64,000 bases of DNA from Vicinamibacteria bacterium (GTDB lineage: Bacteria > Acidobacteriota > Vicinamibacteria > Fen-336): the NCBI GenBank assembly GCA_025994075.1, contig JAMQGV010000017.1, positions 1-64,000 on the forward strand. Direction: 5' to 3'. Below, one piece after another: positions 51,771 through 61,033 of this stretch (the stretch's first letter is position 1; every line of letters starts with the position of its first letter). Under the pieces are notes generated by a model. It was not told the origin of the DNA. It ran no database searches and saw only the letters and a program-made list of their open reading frames with translations. The position numbers were made by a program, and so were the translations under genes.

Positions 51771-53125
51771 CGCAGGAGACTCCAGGCCCAGGCCGCCAGC
51801 AGCCCGCCGATCGCGGTGTTGGCGGCGTTGAGCAGGTCGTTGTCCATCCAGCCGCGCTCTTCGGCGACCGTGCCGAGCACGCTCTCGGCCAGCGAGCCGA
51901 GCAGCCCGGCGACGGCGGCGACCGCCGCGGCCGGCCAGCCGTAGAGCCCGCAGAGGGCACCGACGCCGGCGACCAGCGCGCCTCCGGCCAGGCCGCCGAG
52001 GGTGCCCTCGAGGCTGACCGCGCCTTCGGTGCCGGGCGGCACCGGGCGCAGGGTGGTGATCAGGAACGTGCGCCGTCCGTAGGCCTTGCCCGTCTCCGAC
52101 GAGCAGGTGTCGGCGGCGGCGGTGGCGACGGACGCGGCGTAGGCGACGGTCAGCGTCTCGCGCAGCCCGGGCGGCGCGGCGCCGGCGGCGACCGCGAGCA
52201 GCGCGGGCACCCCGCCGTTGGCCCAGGCGTTGCGCCAGCCGCGGGCGCCGCCCTTCTCCTGGGCGATGCCGCGGGCGGCCTTGATCCGGTAGCCCATCTT
52301 CGTCACCGCCGAGCCGACGACGAAGAACGCCATCATCACCGCGAAGGCGCGCAGCGACAGGCTGACCGTGATCAGGGTGCCGATCGCGATCGCCGACAGC
52401 GCGCCGGCGACGTCGATCGAGCGGGCGCGCCACGCGGCGAACGCGACCAGCACGTTGACGCCGAGCCCCTGCGACAGCCGCGCGAAGAAGTCGGGGTCGC
52501 CCGTGATGCGGGCCGCCTCGGCCTCGGCCAGCAGCGGCAGCAGCAGCGCGCCGCACAGCGGGACCGTCAGGTTGTCGTCGAGCGTCGTCGGCAGCGACTC
52601 GACGAGCGCCAGCAGCAGCGCCAGCGGGATCGCGATGCCGGTCACGATCCGGGTGCCCCACAGCTCCGGCGGCAGGTGCAGCGTCCAGCCGATCAGGAAC
52701 GTGGCGCCGAGGCTGCCGAAGACCACGAAGGCGACGAACCCCGCCCAGCCCTTGTTCGGGTTCCACGGCAGCCGCGGCCCGCCCCAGGCCTGGCCGACGA
52801 TCGAGGCGAAGCCGTCGCCGAAGCCGAGCACCGCCCAGATCGCCGCCACCGCCCACAACTCCTCGCGGAAGACCAGGATCAGGCCCAGCACCGAGAGCGG
52901 GTAGAGCAGGATGCCCTTCGGGTAGCCGCGCCGGTGGTCGTCTCCGCGCCACATCGTGCGGCCGCCGATCCGCGGCAGCACCTGCCAATTGAAGAGGAAG
53001 GCGAAGGCGGCGCAGGCCGCGGCCTGCGGCCAGCTCAGCTCGCGCAGCAGGAACGCGAAGCCGGCGACCCCGACGTGGACCAGCTTGCGCGAGAGCTCGC
53101 CCGCGGTGATGGAGCCGTTGACCAC
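51767..53125 (-). CDS. Polyprenol/phytol kinase-like and DUF92 fusion
   Basis: A 452-residue membrane protein with about 13 hydrophobic segments. The N-terminal half (1-205) resembles dolichol/phytol kinases of the CTP-dependent type (GELSRKLVHVG, GFGDGFASIVGQ and PWNPNKGWAGFVAF, the usual DG.AS and KT.EG-like positions). The C-terminal half (215-452) is a DUF92 protein (SSETGKAYGRRTFLIT, SLEGTLGG, the family of plant VTE6 phytyl-phosphate kinase). Together they could phosphorylate a prenol twice. GTG start 3 nt after the stop of the SDR gene upstream. Confidence 0.8.
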   Translation of the reverse strand: MVNGSITAGELSRKLVHVGVAGFAFLLRELSWPQAAACAAFAFLFNWQVLPRIGGRTMWRGDDHRRGYPKGILLYPLSVLGLILVFREELWAVAAIWAVLGFGDGFASIVGQAWGGPRLPWNPNKGWAGFVAFVVFGSLGATFLIGWTLHLPPELWGTRIVTGIAIPLALLLALVESLPTTLDDNLTVPLCGALLLPLLAEAEAARITGDPDFFARLSQGLGVNVLVAFAAWRARSIDVAGALSAIAIGTLITVSLSLRAFAVMMAFFVVGSAVTKMGYRIKAARGIAQEKGGARGWRNAWANGGVPALLAVAAGAAPPGLRETLTVAYAASVATAAADTCSSETGKAYGRRTFLITTLRPVPPGTEGAVSLEGTLGGLAGGALVAGVGALCGLYGWPAAAVAAVAGLLGSLAESVLGTVAEERGWMDNDLLNAANTAIGGLLAAWAWSLLR

Positions 53126-53127
53126 GC

Positions 53128-54111
53128 TCAGGCGCCCTTCCGCTCGTCCAGCCAGCGCAGCGTCTCGCGCAGGCCCTGCTCCAGCGGGCGCGGCGCGTAG
53201 CCGAGCTCGGCGGTCGCCTTGTCCGAGGCGCAGGCCCAGTGCTCGCGGAACACGCCGACCTCGCGGTGGGTGAGCTGCGGCGGCAGGCCGGTGAGCTCGG
53301 CCCACAGCCACATCGCGAAGCCGACCGCCTCGGCCGCGGCGAACGGCAGGTGCCAGCGCGGCGCGGCGCGGCCCGAGAGCCGCTCGAGGGTGGCGAAGAA
53401 GCCGTTCATCGACACGTTTTCGCCGCACAGGAAGTAGCGCTCGCCGCGGCGGCCCTTCTCGAGCGCGAGCGCGTGGCCCTCCGCGACGTCCTCGACGAAG
53501 GCGTAGCTCCACAGCCGGTCGCCGGGGCCCAGGATCGCCGGCACCTTGCCGGCGAAGTGGTCGAGGATCAGCTTGACCACGATGTTGCCGTCGGTGACGT
53601 CGCCGGGACCGTAGACGACGCCCGGGTAGAGCATCACCACGTCGTCGCCCGCCGCCGCCGCGGCGCGGGCCTCGGCGTCCGCCAGCGCCTTGGTGCGCTC
53701 GTAGTCGTTGCGGTAGCCGCCGGGGTGGACGCGCGACTCGTCGGCGGGCTCGGGCCCGGTCGGCCCGATCGCGATGAACGACGACGTGTAGACGAGGCGC
53801 GCGCCGGCGGCCTTCGCCGCCGCCAGCGCGTTGCGGAAGCCGCCGACGTTGACCGCGTCGAAGCGGCCGGGGTCGGGGTCCCACATCTTGACGAGCGCGG
53901 CCATGTGCAGCACCGCGTCGCAACCTTCCGCGGCGCGTCGCAGCGAGTCGGCATCGGTGGTGTCGCCCGCGACCCACTCCACGCCGTCGGGCAGACCGGA
54001 GCGGTTCGAGGCGGGACGCGCGATCGCGCGCAGCGCGTGGCCGCGGCGGTGCAGCGCGTGGGCGACGCGCTTGCCGAGGAAGCCGGTGGCGCCGGTGAGC
54101 AGCAGCTTCAT
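53128..54111 (-). CDS. NAD-dependent epimerase/reductase (extended SDR)
   Basis: A 327-residue extended short-chain dehydrogenase with the N-terminal motif GATGFLGKRVA, the active-site Tyr-Lys in YRNDYERTKA, and YPGVVYGPGDVTDGN. It is of the dihydroflavonol-reductase or HpnA type rather than a classical sugar epimerase. Acts on a keto group of an unknown hydrophobic or sugar substrate. Overlaps the next upstream SDR gene by 4 bp. Confidence 0.85.
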   Translation of the reverse strand: MKLLLTGATGFLGKRVAHALHRRGHALRAIARPASNRSGLPDGVEWVAGDTTDADSLRRAAEGCDAVLHMAALVKMWDPDPGRFDAVNVGGFRNALAAAKAAGARLVYTSSFIAIGPTGPEPADESRVHPGGYRNDYERTKALADAEARAAAAAGDDVVMLYPGVVYGPGDVTDGNIVVKLILDHFAGKVPAILGPGDRLWSYAFVEDVAEGHALALEKGRRGERYFLCGENVSMNGFFATLERLSGRAAPRWHLPFAAAEAVGFAMWLWAELTGLPPQLTHREVGVFREHWACASDKATAELGYAPRPLEQGLRETLRWLDERKGA

Positions 54112-55073
54112 CGCGGCTCCCGCCGCTCGCGCAGCCTGGCCCGCGCGTCGTCGAGCAGGTCGCCCAGCGTGCGGTCGAGCGGCAGCCGCGGCGTCCAGCC
54201 GGTGGCCGCGCGCAGCCGCGAGGGGTCGCCGACGAGGCACGGCACGTCCGACGGCCGCAGCCGCTCGCGGTCGACCCGCACCTCGACGCCCACGCCCGAC
54301 AGCCGCACCAGGCGGTCCAGCACCTCGCGCATCGCCACGCCGTGCCCGGAGCAGACGTTGAACGTGCCGGTCGGCGCGCCGGGGGCCAGCAGCGCGAGGT
54401 AGGCGGCGGCGACGTCGCGCACGTCGGTGAAGTCGCGCACGGCCTCGAGGTTGCCGACCTCGATCACGCTCGGCCGCAGGCCGGCCTCGATCTCGGCGAG
54501 CTGGCGGGCCCACGAGCTCTCGGCGAAGGCCTCGCCGCGCCCCGGCCCCGTGTGCGGGAAGACACGGCACAGCGTGACCGCGAGGCCCGCGGCGGCGTGC
54601 TGCAGGGCGAGCAGGCCCTGCGCCGCCTTGGACACGGCGTACGGCGAGCGCGGGCGCAGCGGCTCGTCCTCGCGGATCGGCTGCCGCTCGGCCGGCACCG
54701 CGCCGTACTCCTCGGCGCTGCCGACGACGACCAGTCGGGCCCGCGGCGCCTCGGCCTGGATCGCCTCCAGCAGGTGGCTGGCGCCCAGCACGTTGGTGCG
54801 CAGCGTGGCGCCGGGGTCGCTCCAGCTCTGGTGCACGCTCGACTGCCCGGCGAGGTGCAGCACGGCGTCGGGCCGCGCCTCGGCGACCGCGGCGCGAACC
54901 GCCGCCGCGTCGTCGAGGTCGGCGATCAGCGCCTGGGCCCCCGGCGGCAACCGCTCGGCCGTGCCGTGGGGCCGCGCCAGCCCGAGCAGGACCGCGTCCG
55001 GTCGGCTCGCGCGCCAGGCGTCGGCGACGTGGGCCCCGACGAAGCCGCCGAGCCCGGTGACCAGCAGCCTCAC
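54108..55073 (-). CDS. GDP-6-deoxymannose reductase-like SDR
   Basis: A 321-residue extended SDR with GLGGFVGAHVADA at the NAD site, a Ser in VVGSAEEYG and catalytic SPYAVSKAA. The SSVHQSWSDP and FNVCSGHGVAMREVLD segments match GDP-mannose 4,6-dehydratase and GDP-4-keto-6-deoxymannose reductase relatives. Likely part of surface polysaccharide sugar synthesis, consistent with LptD next to it. GTG start. Confidence 0.82.
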   Translation of the reverse strand: MRLLVTGLGGFVGAHVADAWRASRPDAVLLGLARPHGTAERLPPGAQALIADLDDAAAVRAAVAEARPDAVLHLAGQSSVHQSWSDPGATLRTNVLGASHLLEAIQAEAPRARLVVVGSAEEYGAVPAERQPIREDEPLRPRSPYAVSKAAQGLLALQHAAAGLAVTLCRVFPHTGPGRGEAFAESSWARQLAEIEAGLRPSVIEVGNLEAVRDFTDVRDVAAAYLALLAPGAPTGTFNVCSGHGVAMREVLDRLVRLSGVGVEVRVDRERLRPSDVPCLVGDPSRLRAATGWTPRLPLDRTLGDLLDDARARLRERREPR

Positions 55074-55080
55074 GGGCGCC

Positions 55081-57399
55081 TCAGGGACGCCAGGCGCCGG
55101 AGGCCGCGTTCTCCTCGCCCTGGAAGTTGCCCACCGAGCCGACGTTGGCGAGCTCGATCGAGAAGCGGATCTGGCGTTCCTGGCGCTTGTTGTAGTTGTA
55201 CTGCACGACCTCGCCGATGAAGCCGCAGCACTGCACGTCGTAGCGCAGGCGCCCGCGCGAGGACAGGAACTTGTCCTGGCGCAGGTCGTAGTCGGCGCCG
55301 CCTTCCAGCGAGAGCCGGCCCGGCAGCACCTCGAGCCGGGCGCTGCTGCGGATGGTGTCGGCCAGGGCCACCCGGTTCTCGACCTTGCGCGCCACCCGGT
55401 TGTAGCGGTACCACGACGCGAGCAGGCTGCCCCGGGCCGCCTGCCAGCGCAGGCTGGTGCCGCGCGAGCGGGTCTGCTTGAAGTTGGTGTCGTACTCGAA
55501 GTTGATGTCGAGCGAGAGCCCCTCGGTGGGCCGGATCCGCAGCCGCGACTGCAGCGGCGAGTAGTGGGCCGGCTCGCCGCCGGGCCCGAAGAACGCGTTC
55601 AGGTAGTTGGGGTCGAACTCGTTCTGGCCCTCGCTGATCTTCACGTAGTAGGTCTGCTGGACGCGCCAGTTGAGCAGCTCCCAGGTCGAGGGCTTGCCGC
55701 CGCCCGGGTCCGGCCGCTTGACGTAGACGCGGTTGACCAGCGCGTACTGGATCTGGTTGGTGCCCAGGAACTGGTAGTCGACCTCGTCGAACTTGGGAAT
55801 CGCCTCGTACTGGTCGACGGGGGTGCGCACGATCCACAGCAGCTCCGGGCCGATCGTGTGCTTCCACTTCTCGGAGTAGAAGTTGCCCGGCGTCTCGAAC
55901 ACCTTGTAGAACTGCGGGCCGCGCAGCTCCAGGCTGCCCTCGAGGAAGCGGCGGTCGAGGCCGGGTCCGGCCACGGCGCCGAACTCGTCGAGCGTCGCGC
56001 TGTAGCGGGTGTAGCGCACGCTGCCCCGCGGCGCGACCTGCAGGAACGGCAACGAGAACGGGCGCGAGATCTCCGGCGCCACGTCGAAGCGGCTGAACGA
56101 CTGAAGGAAGTCGCCTTCGCCGAACTGCAGCCGCTCGGCCCGCGCCTCGCCGCCGACCACGATCCCGGTCTTGCCGATCTTGAGCGGCGAGCGGCTGATG
56201 CGCAGCGACGGCAGGTGGCGGTTGGTGCGGGCGAAGTCCTCGCCGTAGTACGTGTCCAGCGTGTCGGCGAACGCCTGCACGTTGGTGCCGCCGAACGACT
56301 TCTGCAGCGTCAGCGAGGCGCGCTCCGAGCGCGAGGAGACGTAGTTGAGCGCGTCCTGGTAGCTCTGCTGGAAGAAGATGCTGCTGTAGCGGCGGGCGTT
56401 GAGGCTGGCCCGCACCCCGCCCGGCAGCATCTGCTGCGCGTTCCAGTCGATGTCCCACTCCGTGTCGCCGCCGCCCACCGGCCGCAGCCCGTACGTGCGC
56501 AGCGTGCCGCGGCTGGGCGAGTCGCCGAGCCAGCGCAGCTCGTGGCCGACGCCGACCCCGAACTTGCTGTAGCGCTCGACCAGCAGCGTCTGGTCGGCGC
56601 TGCGGCTCATCGCCCAGAAGAAGCCGGAGGCGAGCTGGAAGCCGCGGGACGACGAGTAGCCGAAGCTGGGGAACAGGATCCCGGTCGAGCGCTGGTCGCT
56701 CTCGATCGGGTAGGCGAAGTAGGGGAAGTACAGCGCGGGCACGCCGTACACCTTGAACAGCACGTTCTTCGCCCGGATCTTGTCGTCGATGTCGAGCGTG
56801 GCCGACGAGGCCGTGAAGTTCCAGCGCGGCGTCGGCTGCGCGCAGGAGGTGAACTTGCCGCCCTGGATCCGGTAGGTGTCGGCGTCGACGCGCTCGATCC
56901 GCTTCGCCTCGATGAACACACCGGGCGTGACGTAGCCGGTGGCGTTCTCGAACGTGCCGGTGTTGGCCTCGAGGTCGAGCGTCAGCGCGTCGCCCGCCAG
57001 GCGCTCCTCGCCGCGCACGAAGACCACGTTGCCCTTGGCCTCGATCGCGCGGCTCGACGTGCCGTCGGGGCGCGGCACCTCGGTCATCTCCAGGTAGTCG
57101 GCCTGAATCCGCAGGTCGCCGGCCTGCAGGTCGACGAAGCCCTCGGCGACGAAGCGGCCGTCCGGGCGCGAGCCCTGGCGCTCGGCGCGGATGCGGACCT
57201 CGCCCGGCGCCAGCGGCGCTGGCGTCGGGGCAGGCGTCGGCGTGGCCTCGGGCGCCGGCGCGGACTCGGGCGCGGCGGCGGCCTCCGCCGGGGTCGCGGC
57301 GGGAGACGGCGACGCGGCGGGCTCGGGCGTCTGGGCGCCGGCTGCTGCGGCCGCGAGGCCGAGGCCGAGCGCCCAGGCGCGGCGGATGCTGGGGCTCAG
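55081..57399 (-). CDS. lptD: LPS-assembly protein LptD
   Basis: The outer-membrane barrel that inserts LPS into the outer leaflet, about 772 residues. A signal peptide (RRAWALGLGLAAAAAGAQ) and a Pro/Ala/Glu-rich linker (20-60) precede the OstA-like beta-jellyroll (GEVRIRAERQ onward, to about 220), which contains the Cys in SCAQPTPRW, and then the 26-strand barrel rich in alternating aromatic strands. No ATG, GTG or TTG occurs in frame near the expected start; a CTG at 57399 overlapping the fabI stop (CTGA) is the best candidate. This gene shows that the organism is diderm with LPS. Confidence 0.9.
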   Translation of the reverse strand: MSPSIRRAWALGLGLAAAAAGAQTPEPAASPSPAATPAEAAAAPESAPAPEATPTPAPTPAPLAPGEVRIRAERQGSRPDGRFVAEGFVDLQAGDLRIQADYLEMTEVPRPDGTSSRAIEAKGNVVFVRGEERLAGDALTLDLEANTGTFENATGYVTPGVFIEAKRIERVDADTYRIQGGKFTSCAQPTPRWNFTASSATLDIDDKIRAKNVLFKVYGVPALYFPYFAYPIESDQRSTGILFPSFGYSSSRGFQLASGFFWAMSRSADQTLLVERYSKFGVGVGHELRWLGDSPSRGTLRTYGLRPVGGGDTEWDIDWNAQQMLPGGVRASLNARRYSSIFFQQSYQDALNYVSSRSERASLTLQKSFGGTNVQAFADTLDTYYGEDFARTNRHLPSLRISRSPLKIGKTGIVVGGEARAERLQFGEGDFLQSFSRFDVAPEISRPFSLPFLQVAPRGSVRYTRYSATLDEFGAVAGPGLDRRFLEGSLELRGPQFYKVFETPGNFYSEKWKHTIGPELLWIVRTPVDQYEAIPKFDEVDYQFLGTNQIQYALVNRVYVKRPDPGGGKPSTWELLNWRVQQTYYVKISEGQNEFDPNYLNAFFGPGGEPAHYSPLQSRLRIRPTEGLSLDINFEYDTNFKQTRSRGTSLRWQAARGSLLASWYRYNRVARKVENRVALADTIRSSARLEVLPGRLSLEGGADYDLRQDKFLSSRGRLRYDVQCCGFIGEVVQYNYNKRQERQIRFSIELANVGSVGNFQGEENAASGAWRP

Positions 57400-58175
57400 A
57401 GGGCGGCCATCCCCATGACGTGGAAGCCGCCGTCGACGTGGATCACCTCGCCGGTGACCCCGCGCGACAGCGGCGAGACGAGGTAGAGCGCCGTGTCCCC
57501 GACCTCGGCCTGCTCGGTGTTCTTGCGCAGCGGGGCGTGGGTGCGGTGGTACTCGAGCATCTTCGACAGGCCGTGCACCCCGGAGGCCGCCAGCGTCTTG
57601 ATCGGGCCCGCCGAGATGGCGTTGACGCGAATCCCCTTCGGCCCGAGGTCCGAGGCGAGGTAGCGCACCGACATCTCGAGCGCGGCCTTGGCCACGCCCA
57701 TCACGTTGTAGTGCGGCACCACCCGCTCGCCGCCGAGGTAGGAGAGCGCGACCACCGAGCCGCCGCCCCGCTCCTGCATCAGCGGCACCGTGCGCCGGCA
57801 CAGCGCGGTGAGCGAGTAGGAGGAGATGTCCTGGGCGATGCGGTAGCCCTCGCGCGAGGTGTTGGCGAACTCGCCGTCGAGCTCCTCGCGCAGCGCGAAG
57901 GCGACCGAGTGGACAACGAAGTCGAGTCCCCCCCACTCCTTGCGCAGCGAATCGCCCAGCGCGTCGAGGTCCTCGTCGCGGGTCACGTCGCAGGGCAGCA
58001 GCAGCGGTCGATCGAGGTTCTGGGCCAGCTCCTCGACGTTTTCCTTGAGGCGGTCGCCCTGGTACGTGAGGGCGAGCTGCGCCCCCTCGCGGGCCACGGA
58101 CTGGGCGATGCCCCAGGCGATCGAGCGCTTGTTGGCGACCCCCAGGATCAGGCCGCGCTTGCCTTCGAGCAGCAT
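57396..58175 (-). CDS. fabI: Enoyl-[acyl-carrier-protein] reductase (NADH), FabI
   Basis: The last step of the fatty-acid elongation cycle. 259 residues, and the catalytic residues fall at the same numbers as in E. coli: Tyr146 (LSYLGG), Tyr156 and Lys163 (HYNVMGVAK). The N-terminal GVANKRSIAWGIA cofactor loop is intact. ATG with AAGGAG 11 nt upstream; a GTG 12 nt earlier is an alternative but too near that site. Followed by lptD with a 4-bp overlap. Confidence 0.95.
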   Translation of the reverse strand: MLLEGKRGLILGVANKRSIAWGIAQSVAREGAQLALTYQGDRLKENVEELAQNLDRPLLLPCDVTRDEDLDALGDSLRKEWGGLDFVVHSVAFALREELDGEFANTSREGYRIAQDISSYSLTALCRRTVPLMQERGGGSVVALSYLGGERVVPHYNVMGVAKAALEMSVRYLASDLGPKGIRVNAISAGPIKTLAASGVHGLSKMLEYHRTHAPLRKNTEQAEVGDTALYLVSPLSRGVTGEVIHVDGGFHVMGMAAL

Positions 58176-58222
58176 GCTTCGTCGCACTCCTTGCTAGGAG
58201 CGGGGAGTCTAGCACCGGGGCG

Positions 58223-60973
58223 TCACTCGCCCCGCGCGGCCTTCAAGGTGAACGCGAAGACGGCGCCGGCGCCTTCGACGCGGCGCAGCTCGAGGCTGCC
58301 GTCGTGGGCCTCGATCGCCAGCCGGCAGAAGGCCAGGCCGAGGCCCGTGCCGTGGCCGGGGCCGGCAGCGGCGAACTTCTGGAACAGCCGCGGACGCAGG
58401 TCGGCCGGGATGCCGGGGCCGGTGTCGCCCACCTCCACCTCGACCGCTGCGCCGTCGACGGGCCGCGCCGCGACCCACACCCGGCCGCCCGCCGGGGTGA
58501 ACTTGAGCGCGTTGCCGACCAGGTTCTGCAGCACGCGGGCGAACAGCTCGGCGTCGAGCACGGCGTGCAGCGGCTGGTCCGGCAGCCGCGACTCGAGCGC
58601 GATCCCGCGCCGCTCGGCGAGCGGGGCCTGCAGCTTGAGCGCAGCCGCCACCAGCGGCGCCACCTCGCACGCGCGCAGGTCGAGGGGCATCTGCCCCGCC
58701 TCCAGGCGGCCGACGTCGAGCAGGCCGTCGACCAGCTCGCGGATGCGGGTGCCGCCGCGCAGGGCCATCTCCACCAGCCGCGGGTCGACCGCCTCCCCCG
58801 CCGCCAGCTTGTCCTGCAGGAAGCCGAGCGAGCCCAGCACCGTCGTCAGCGGGCTCTTGATGTCGTGGACCAGGGCGTGGGTCAGGTCGTCGCGCAGCCG
58901 CTCGGCCTGGCGCAGGCGCTGGTGCTGGCGCTGCAGGTCGGCGAACAGGAGGGCCTTGGCCAGCGCCAGGCCCAGCGCGCCGGCCAGCGACTCGGCCATC
59001 CGCACGTCGTCGTCGTCGAAGGCGGCCACCCGGTCGGACTCGAAGTTGAGCACGCCCAGCACGCGATCGCCGTGGACCACCGGCACCGCCAGCTCGGAGC
59101 GCGTCTCGCGCGACATCTCGACGTAGTCGGGGTCGGCCGAGACGTCGGCGACGCGCTGCACGCGGCCGCTGCGCAGCGCGCGACCGACGATGCCGCGCTC
59201 GGCGTCGGGCCACTCGGTCTCGCCGTCCGGCGTGATCAGCACGAAGCCGGCCCCGTCTTCGGAGCGCAGGGCGACGCCCACGGCGCGCCAGCCGGTGCGG
59301 TCCGCGATCAGGTCCGCGGCGCGGCGGGCGCCGGCGGCCGGCTCCTGCTCCTCGCTCATCGCCCGCAGCAGGTCGTAGAGCAGGGTCTGGCGCCGGGCCT
59401 GGCGGCGGCTGTCCTCGTACATCTGGGCGTTGCGCACGGCCAGCGCGATGGTCTCGGCGGCCGCCCGCACCAGCTCGAGCTGGCGCGGCGCGAAGTGGCG
59501 CGGCTCGCGGTGGACGAGGGTCACCACGCCGGCGACGCGGCCGCCGCTGAGGATCGGCGCGGCCAGCGCCGAGCGCACGTCTTCGCCGGGCAGCACCACC
59601 CAGCGCGGGTCGCCGATCGTGTCCTCGAGCAGGGCCGCCTCGCGGCTGCGGGCAACGTGGCCGCCGAGCCCCTCGCGCATCACCGGGTCCGCGAACTCGC
59701 GATCGTAGGCGGGCATCGCGTCCGCCCGCGAGACCACGACCTGGTCGAGGATGCGGCCCTCGGGCGAGAGCAGGATCAGGCTCGCGCTGTCGGCGCGGGT
59801 CAGCGCGGTCAGCGCGTCCAGCGCGTTCTGCAGCGTGCCCTGCAGCCCGGGCCGCTCGCTCACGGCGCGGGCCACGGTCAGCAGCGACTCCAGCAGCCAG
59901 CGCCGCTCGGCCAGCTCGGCCTCGGCCAGCCGCTCGCGGGTGGCGTCGGCGAAGACCAGCACGCGGCCCCGCTCGCGGCCGCGGGCGTCGCGCAGCGGCG
60001 AGACCCGCACGTCGTAGTGGCGGCGCCCGTCCGCGAGTTCGAGCTCGATCGCCTCGCGCGCCTCGCGGCCCTCGCGGCAGGCGGCGAGCAGCGACGGCCA
60101 GCGCGCGAGCAGCGGTTCCGCGTCGGCCCCGGCCGCGCGCTCGGGGTCGAGCCCGAGCAGCGCGCAGGCCGCAGGGTTGACGTCGACGACGCGCCGCCGG
60201 AGGTCGACCGCGAGCATGCCGTCGCTCCAGCCCTCGATCAGCGCCTCGCGCGCGACCGGCGCCAGGTCCAGCAGCCGCCAGCGGAAGATCGCCCACGAGA
60301 AGGCGAGCCCGGACAGGGCGATCGCGACGTGGGTGAAGTCGCCGCGCAGCGGGCGCGGCCCGGTGATGTAGTAGACGTTGGAGATCCACGGCAGCGCGGT
60401 GCCGCACAGCAGGGCCAGCGCCTGGGCGCGGAACGGGCGCGGCCCGCCGACGGCGTGCGGCAGCAGCAGCAGCGAGCCGGTGGCCAGGCAGAGGTACGAG
60501 TAGGCGATGTTGACCCAGTACCACGGCCCGGGGAGCGTGCGCAGGTCGAGCATGCCGCCCGCCGCGGGCTGGGCCACGGCGCGCAGGTAGAGCCCGGGGC
60601 CGATCCCGGCGATGTCGCAGGCGACGATCGCGACCGACACCGCCGGCAGCACGAACAGCAGGCGGCCCCAGGCCCGCGCCCGCTCCTCGCGGCCGGTGAA
60701 CTGCAGGGCGAACAGCAGCCACGCCGGCGGCACGGCGAAGACGCCGGGGCTGCCCAGCAGCAGCCACAGCAGGCGGTGGTGGGCCTCGCTCTCGATCCGC
60801 TGCAGGAAGGCGGTCGCGGCCCACAGGCAGGCGGCGGCCATCAGCAGGGCGAAGGCCCCGGCGCCCGGAGCCGCGCTGCGCCGCCGCAACGCGTGCACCG
60901 ACAGCACGACCGACACCGCAGCGGCGGCCAGCGACAGGCCCTGGAACAGGAGCGGGGACACGGGAGGCCGCAT
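58223..60973 (-). CDS. Membrane sensor histidine kinase with PAS and GAF domains
   Basis: A 916-residue kinase. The N-terminus has seven membrane helices of the histidine-kinase 7TM type (about 8-230, including WVNIAYSYLCLA and WAIFRW), then a PAS domain (245-360), two GAF domains (about 370-520 and 540-690), a HisKA domain with the phosphoacceptor His703 (HDIKSPLTTV) and an HATPase domain (NALKFTP, GDTGPGIP and GTGLGLAFC). Ligands unknown. It is divergent from the OmpR-type regulator at 61034; whether they pair is not shown. Confidence 0.9.
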   Translation of the reverse strand: MRPPVSPLLFQGLSLAAAAVSVVLSVHALRRRSAAPGAGAFALLMAAACLWAATAFLQRIESEAHHRLLWLLLGSPGVFAVPPAWLLFALQFTGREERARAWGRLLFVLPAVSVAIVACDIAGIGPGLYLRAVAQPAAGGMLDLRTLPGPWYWVNIAYSYLCLATGSLLLLPHAVGGPRPFRAQALALLCGTALPWISNVYYITGPRPLRGDFTHVAIALSGLAFSWAIFRWRLLDLAPVAREALIEGWSDGMLAVDLRRRVVDVNPAACALLGLDPERAAGADAEPLLARWPSLLAACREGREAREAIELELADGRRHYDVRVSPLRDARGRERGRVLVFADATRERLAEAELAERRWLLESLLTVARAVSERPGLQGTLQNALDALTALTRADSASLILLSPEGRILDQVVVSRADAMPAYDREFADPVMREGLGGHVARSREAALLEDTIGDPRWVVLPGEDVRSALAAPILSGGRVAGVVTLVHREPRHFAPRQLELVRAAAETIALAVRNAQMYEDSRRQARRQTLLYDLLRAMSEEQEPAAGARRAADLIADRTGWRAVGVALRSEDGAGFVLITPDGETEWPDAERGIVGRALRSGRVQRVADVSADPDYVEMSRETRSELAVPVVHGDRVLGVLNFESDRVAAFDDDDVRMAESLAGALGLALAKALLFADLQRQHQRLRQAERLRDDLTHALVHDIKSPLTTVLGSLGFLQDKLAAGEAVDPRLVEMALRGGTRIRELVDGLLDVGRLEAGQMPLDLRACEVAPLVAAALKLQAPLAERRGIALESRLPDQPLHAVLDAELFARVLQNLVGNALKFTPAGGRVWVAARPVDGAAVEVEVGDTGPGIPADLRPRLFQKFAAAGPGHGTGLGLAFCRLAIEAHDGSLELRRVEGAGAVFAFTLKAARGE

Positions 60974-60974
60974 T

Positions 60975-61006
60975 GTGACAGACGGCGACCGTCACGCGGC
61001 CGTCAC
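60975..61006. promoter_or_regulatory. Pho-box-like repeats in the kinase/regulator divergent promoter
   Basis: CCGTCAC occurs at 60989-60995 and 61000-61006, exactly 11 bp apart, with an inverted GTGAC at 60975-60979. Direct repeats of a 7-mer every 11 bp are the usual binding pattern of OmpR/PhoB regulators (E. coli pho box CTGTCAT repeats), so autoregulation by the 61034 gene is likely. Confidence 0.5.
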
Positions 61007-61021
61007 ACGCCGGAGGCAACC

Positions 61022-61027
61022 TACAAT
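61022..61027 (+). promoter_or_regulatory. Candidate leaderless -10 element of the PhoB-like gene
   Basis: TACAAT ends 6 nt before the ATG. The upstream repeats at 60989-61006 lie over the -35 position, as for a PhoB-activated promoter. The message would begin at or near the ATG. Confidence 0.5.
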
Positions 61028-61033
61028 CCGGCC

